Source: Achromobacter pulmonis (lineage in GTDB: Bacteria > Pseudomonadota > Gammaproteobacteria > Burkholderiales > Burkholderiaceae_B). From it: 64,000 nt of DNA. The stretch spans positions 69,437-133,436 of the forward strand of contig NZ_POQS01000009.1 in NCBI RefSeq assembly GCF_002885955.2, written 5' to 3'. Below, in pieces: positions 61,115 to 64,000 of the stretch (positions are counted from its first letter, which is position 1; every line of letters begins with the position of its first letter). The notes beneath the pieces are model-generated. The model was not told the DNA's origin and did not search any database. It saw only the letters and a program-made list of their open reading frames with translations. Made by a program: the position numbers and the translations under genes.

Positions 61115-64000
61115 TTATGCGGTCTTGCGCAGGGGCATGTCGTGCGGGGCAGGCGCCGTATAGCTTTGCATCAACCGGCTTAACTCGGTCCGATACTTTT
61201 CGACGCTTGCCGCCTTCACGTGGCCGTACCCGCGTATGGTTTCCGCAAGGGCGGCGATTGTAGCCGCTTGGCCGATATTGTCCCGGTTCAGGCCCGCAAG
61301 CAGCTGCTGCACGGTCTGGCGGTACTCGCCGATCAGCGCCCGTTCCATCCTGCGTTCGGCGGTGCGGCCGAACGGATCGAACCAGGTGCCGCGCAAGCTC
61401 TTCAGGCGCGCCAGCGCCTTGAGCGCGGTCATGGTGCGCGGGCCCAGCGTGACCTTGCGCGGCACGCCGGTGCGCGGGTCCTTGCGGGCGAAGATCGGCG
61501 GCGCCATGTGAAAGCGCAGGCTGTAGTCGCCCTCGAACTGGCTGTCGAGCTGCGCCTGGAAGGCCGGGGCGGTGTAGAGCCGCGCGACTTCGTACTCGTC
61601 CTTGTAGGCCATGAGCTTGAACAGGCCGCGCGCCACCGCCAGCGCCAGGCGCGGGCTGCGGGCGTCGGGCGCCAGTTCGCGCTCGCGCGCGGCCACCGCC
61701 TCCACCGTCGCCTGGAACTCGCGCGCGTAGGCGGCGTTCTGGTAGGCGGTCAGGTCCTCGATGCGCCGCGCCACGGCGCGCTCGAAGGTCTCGGGCATGT
61801 GCAGCTGCACCACCTGGGCGCGCGGGCGCAGCGCGCCTTCCAGCGCGTCGGGCTGGTGCGCGGCCAGGCGGCCGTTGTCGAACGCGGCGCGGTTGGCGGC
61901 CACGGCCACGCCGTTCAGTTCGATGGCGCGGTAGATGGCGGCCTGCGACAGCGGCACGCCGCCGCGCTGCCAGGCATAGCCCAGCATGAACATATTGGAC
62001 AGGATGCTGTCGCCGAACAGCGCCAGCGCGGCGGCGTGCGCGTCGATCTCGGCGGTGCAGGCCTCGCCGGCCGCGTGGCGGATCTTGGCCAGCAGCGCCT
62101 CGGGCCGCATGGCGACGTCCGGATTGCGCGTGAACTCGGACACCGGCGCCACATAGGTGTTGACGGTGACCTTGGTGTGGCCGCGGCGCAGCGCGCCCAG
62201 CGAATCCGGCGCCACCGAGGCCACCGGGTCGCACAGGATCGCGGCATCGGCCTGCTGCCAGTCCAGGCGCACCGGGCCGGCGGGCGCGCCCGCCGGGGCC
62301 AGCCGGATATGGCTGACCACCGTGCCGCCTTTCTGCGCCAGCCCGGTCAGGTCCAGCACGGCGGCCGACAGGCCTTCCAGGTGCGCCGCCATCGACACGA
62401 TGGCGCCGATGGTGATGACGCCGGTGCCGCCCATGCCGGCCACCAGCAGGCGGTAGGGCTGCTCCAGCGCCGGCACGGCCGGCAGCGGCAGTTGCGCGAT
62501 CAGCTGTTGCAGGCGGTCCTGGTCGGCCTTGGGCGCGGCGCTCTTTCTGGGCTTGCCGCCCATGACCGAGACGAAGCTGGGGCAGAAGCCCTCCACGCAC
62601 GAGTAATCCTTGTTGCAGCTGGACTGGTCGATGGCGCGCTTGCGGCCGTAGGGCGTCTCCAGCGGCACCACCGACAGGCAGTTCGACTGCACGCCGCAGT
62701 CGCCGCAGCCTTCGCAGACCGCGCTGTTGATCAGCAGGCGGCGCGCCGGATCGGGGAACTGGTTCTTCTTGCGGCGGCGGCGCTTTTCGGCGGCGCAGGT
62801 CTGGTCGTGGATCAGCACGGTCACGCCGGGGATCTCGCGCAGTTCGCGCTGCAGCGCGTCGAGTTCGCGGCGGTGGTGCACCTTGATGCCGGGCCCCAGG
62901 TCCACGCCCTGGTACTTTTCCGGCTCGTCGCTGGTGACGACGATGCGGGCCACGTTCTCGCCGCGCAGCTGCTGGCAGATCTGCGGCACCGAGATCGGGC
63001 CGTCGACGGGCTGGCCGCCGGTCATCGCCACCGCGTCGTTGAAGAGGATCTTGTAGGTGATGTTGGCGCGCGCGGCCACGGCCTGGCGGATCGCCAGGTA
63101 GCCCGAGTGGTAATAGGTGCCTTCTCCCATGTTCTGGAAGATGTGCGGCATCTCGGTGTAGCGCGACAGGCCGATCCAGTCCACGCCTTCGCCGCCCATC
63201 TGGGTCAGGCCGCCGGTGTCGCGGTCCATCCAGGCGGCCATGTAGTGGCAGCCCACGCCGGACAGCGCCTGGCTGCCTTCGGGCACCTTGGTCGAGGTGC
63301 TGTGCGGACAGCCCGAACAGAAATAGGGGCGGCGGCGCATGCCGTCGGCGTCGTTGGACAGCGGCGCCTGGCATTCGAAGGCGGCCAGGTCCGCGGCCAG
63401 CGGCAGGCCGGCCGCGCGGCTGAGCCAGCCGGCCAGCGGGCGCGCCAGCAGCGAGGGGCGCAGCTGGCCAGCCGAGGGCACCATGGGTTCGCCGTCGAAG
63501 CCCTTTTTGCCGATGACCGTGGGGCGGTCCGGCAGATTGAACAGCAGGTCCTTGATCTGGCTTTCGACCACCGCGCCTTTTTCCTCGACCACCAGGATGT
63601 GCGAGAGGCCGCGCGCGAACGCCAGCAGGCGCTCCGCGTCCAGCGGCCAGGTCAGGCCGGGCTTGTAGATGCGCACCGGCGCGTTGGCGGTGACGGTGTC
63701 CACGCCCAGGCGCGACAGCGCCTCCATGGTGTCCAGGTGCGCCTTGCCCACCGTGACGATGCCGACGGCGGCCTTGGGCGCCGCGCAGACCAGGCGGTCG
63801 ATGCTGTGGCGGCGCGCGAACGCGGCCACCGCCCGCATGCGCAGGTTCATGCGCGTCTCGACGGCCAGCGACAGGAAATCGCGCGCCGAATATTCCAGCG
63901 ATTCGGGCGGCAGGTCCGGGTCGGCCGGCATGTCGTACGAGACCGGCTGCGCCGGCGTGAAGGAGTGGCCGCTCTCGATGGTCTCGGACACCGCCTTGAA
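61115..64000 (-). CDS. Indolepyruvate ferredoxin oxidoreductase family protein (N-terminus outside window)
   Basis: Frame open to the window edge; 961 C-terminal residues visible of a family that is usually ~1150-1200 long. In order: the end of the pyrimidine-binding region, a TPP-binding domain (FCSGCPHSTST...GVGCHYMAAWM...GGEGVDWIG...NMGEGTYYHSG), a Cys-rich iron-sulfur segment (VCEGCGDCGVQSNC), the gamma-type oxidoreductase domain (AGMGGTGVITIGAIVSMAAHLEG...TGLAQKGGTVVSHIRLA) and a C-terminal DUF6537-like part. It oxidatively decarboxylates aryl pyruvates such as indolepyruvate to acyl-CoA with ferredoxin, helping aromatic amino-acid breakdown. The alpha and beta parts are fused, as in most proteobacteria. 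Confidence 0.93.
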   Translation of the reverse strand, partial: FKAVSETIESGHSFTPAQPVSYDMPADPDLPPESLEYSARDFLSLAVETRMNLRMRAVAAFARRHSIDRLVCAAPKAAVGIVTVGKAHLDTMEALSRLGVDTVTANAPVRIYKPGLTWPLDAERLLAFARGLSHILVVEEKGAVVESQIKDLLFNLPDRPTVIGKKGFDGEPMVPSAGQLRPSLLARPLAGWLSRAAGLPLAADLAAFECQAPLSNDADGMRRRPYFCSGCPHSTSTKVPEGSQALSGVGCHYMAAWMDRDTGGLTQMGGEGVDWIGLSRYTEMPHIFQNMGEGTYYHSGYLAIRQAVAARANITYKILFNDAVAMTGGQPVDGPISVPQICQQLRGENVARIVVTSDEPEKYQGVDLGPGIKVHHRRELDALQRELREIPGVTVLIHDQTCAAEKRRRRKKNQFPDPARRLLINSAVCEGCGDCGVQSNCLSVVPLETPYGRKRAIDQSSCNKDYSCVEGFCPSFVSVMGGKPRKSAAPKADQDRLQQLIAQLPLPAVPALEQPYRLLVAGMGGTGVITIGAIVSMAAHLEGLSAAVLDLTGLAQKGGTVVSHIRLAPAGAPAGPVRLDWQQADAAILCDPVASVAPDSLGALRRGHTKVTVNTYVAPVSEFTRNPDVAMRPEALLAKIRHAAGEACTAEIDAHAAALALFGDSILSNMFMLGYAWQRGGVPLSQAAIYRAIELNGVAVAANRAAFDNGRLAAHQPDALEGALRPRAQVVQLHMPETFERAVARRIEDLTAYQNAAYAREFQATVEAVAARERELAPDARSPRLALAVARGLFKLMAYKDEYEVARLYTAPAFQAQLDSQFEGDYSLRFHMAPPIFARKDPRTGVPRKVTLGPRTMTALKALARLKSLRGTWFDPFGRTAERRMERALIGEYRQTVQQLLAGLNRDNIGQAATIAALAETIRGYGHVKAASVEKYRTELSRLMQSYTAPAPHDMPLRKTA

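Overview
The window is GC-rich chromosomal DNA from a betaproteobacterium, most probably of the Alcaligenaceae (Bordetella or Achromobacter type). The basis is the gene content: a Gram-negative dlt-like D-alanylation locus (called dra in Bordetella pertussis), a Lys/Ala-repeat histone H1-like gene, Burkholderiales-style housekeeping blocks (mpl / tlpA / aroQ / accBC / prmA / DUF3426; rnb / tonB-like / aroE / mtgA; yqgE / ruvX / pyrB / pyrC-like) and several CoA-linked aromatic catabolic genes. The genus is an inference; no rRNA or tRNA gene was seen.

Layout. 1-1611: 3' part of a GAF-GGDEF-EAL cyclic-di-GMP protein. 1612-2432: non-coding stretch full of palindromes, ending in a sigma70-like promoter. 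2433-10220: seven co-directional genes for aerobic CoA-dependent breakdown of anthranilate or a close analogue (fused monooxygenase/old-yellow-enzyme reductase, SDR, enoyl-CoA hydratase, acyl-CoA dehydrogenase, benzoate-CoA-ligase-type enzyme, thioesterase, RidA). The operon is bracketed by two inverted copies of a MITE-like element. 10737-17709: AraC regulator divergent from a second aromatic cluster (orphan periplasmic binding protein, dienelactone-hydrolase fusion, Rieske dioxygenase alpha/beta, isochorismatase-like hydrolase, SDR) with no reductase or ferredoxin. 17699-23383: FapA/DUF342 protein, lytic transglycosylase, hemL, thiE, thiD-like, rubredoxin. 23519-27441: yqgE, ruvX, a pyrB/pyrC pair whose catalytic motifs are eroded in both members, plsC. 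27472-32058 (minus): apaH, lptG, mtgA, aroE, tonB-like. 32102-39463 (minus): a transport/sensing module of ATPase, fused permease, binding protein, a histidine kinase carrying its own C-terminal copy of the binding protein, and an OmpR-type regulator. 39593-43574 (minus): RNase II, YqiA esterase, mpl. 43679-50458 (plus): tlpA-like, aroQ, accB, accC, prmA, DUF3426 protein, PfkB kinase, glycine-zipper lipoprotein. 50778-54988: dltC, dltD, a 69-residue membrane peptide, dltB, dltA. 54989-64000 (minus): YggT, histone-like gene, nrdB, nrdA with paired NrdR-like boxes, and a truncated indolepyruvate ferredoxin oxidoreductase.

The two most interesting points are (i) the kinase-binding-protein fusion at 36304-38805, which physically couples the transporter's ligand-binding fold to a two-component system, and (ii) the small protein at 52176-52385, sitting between dltD and dltB and ending in FQYQQF, which looks like a Gram-negative counterpart of DltX. 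Also notable are the degenerate pyrB/pyrC pair, the MITE-like inverted repeats around the anthraniloyl-CoA operon and the NrdR-box pair upstream of nrdA.
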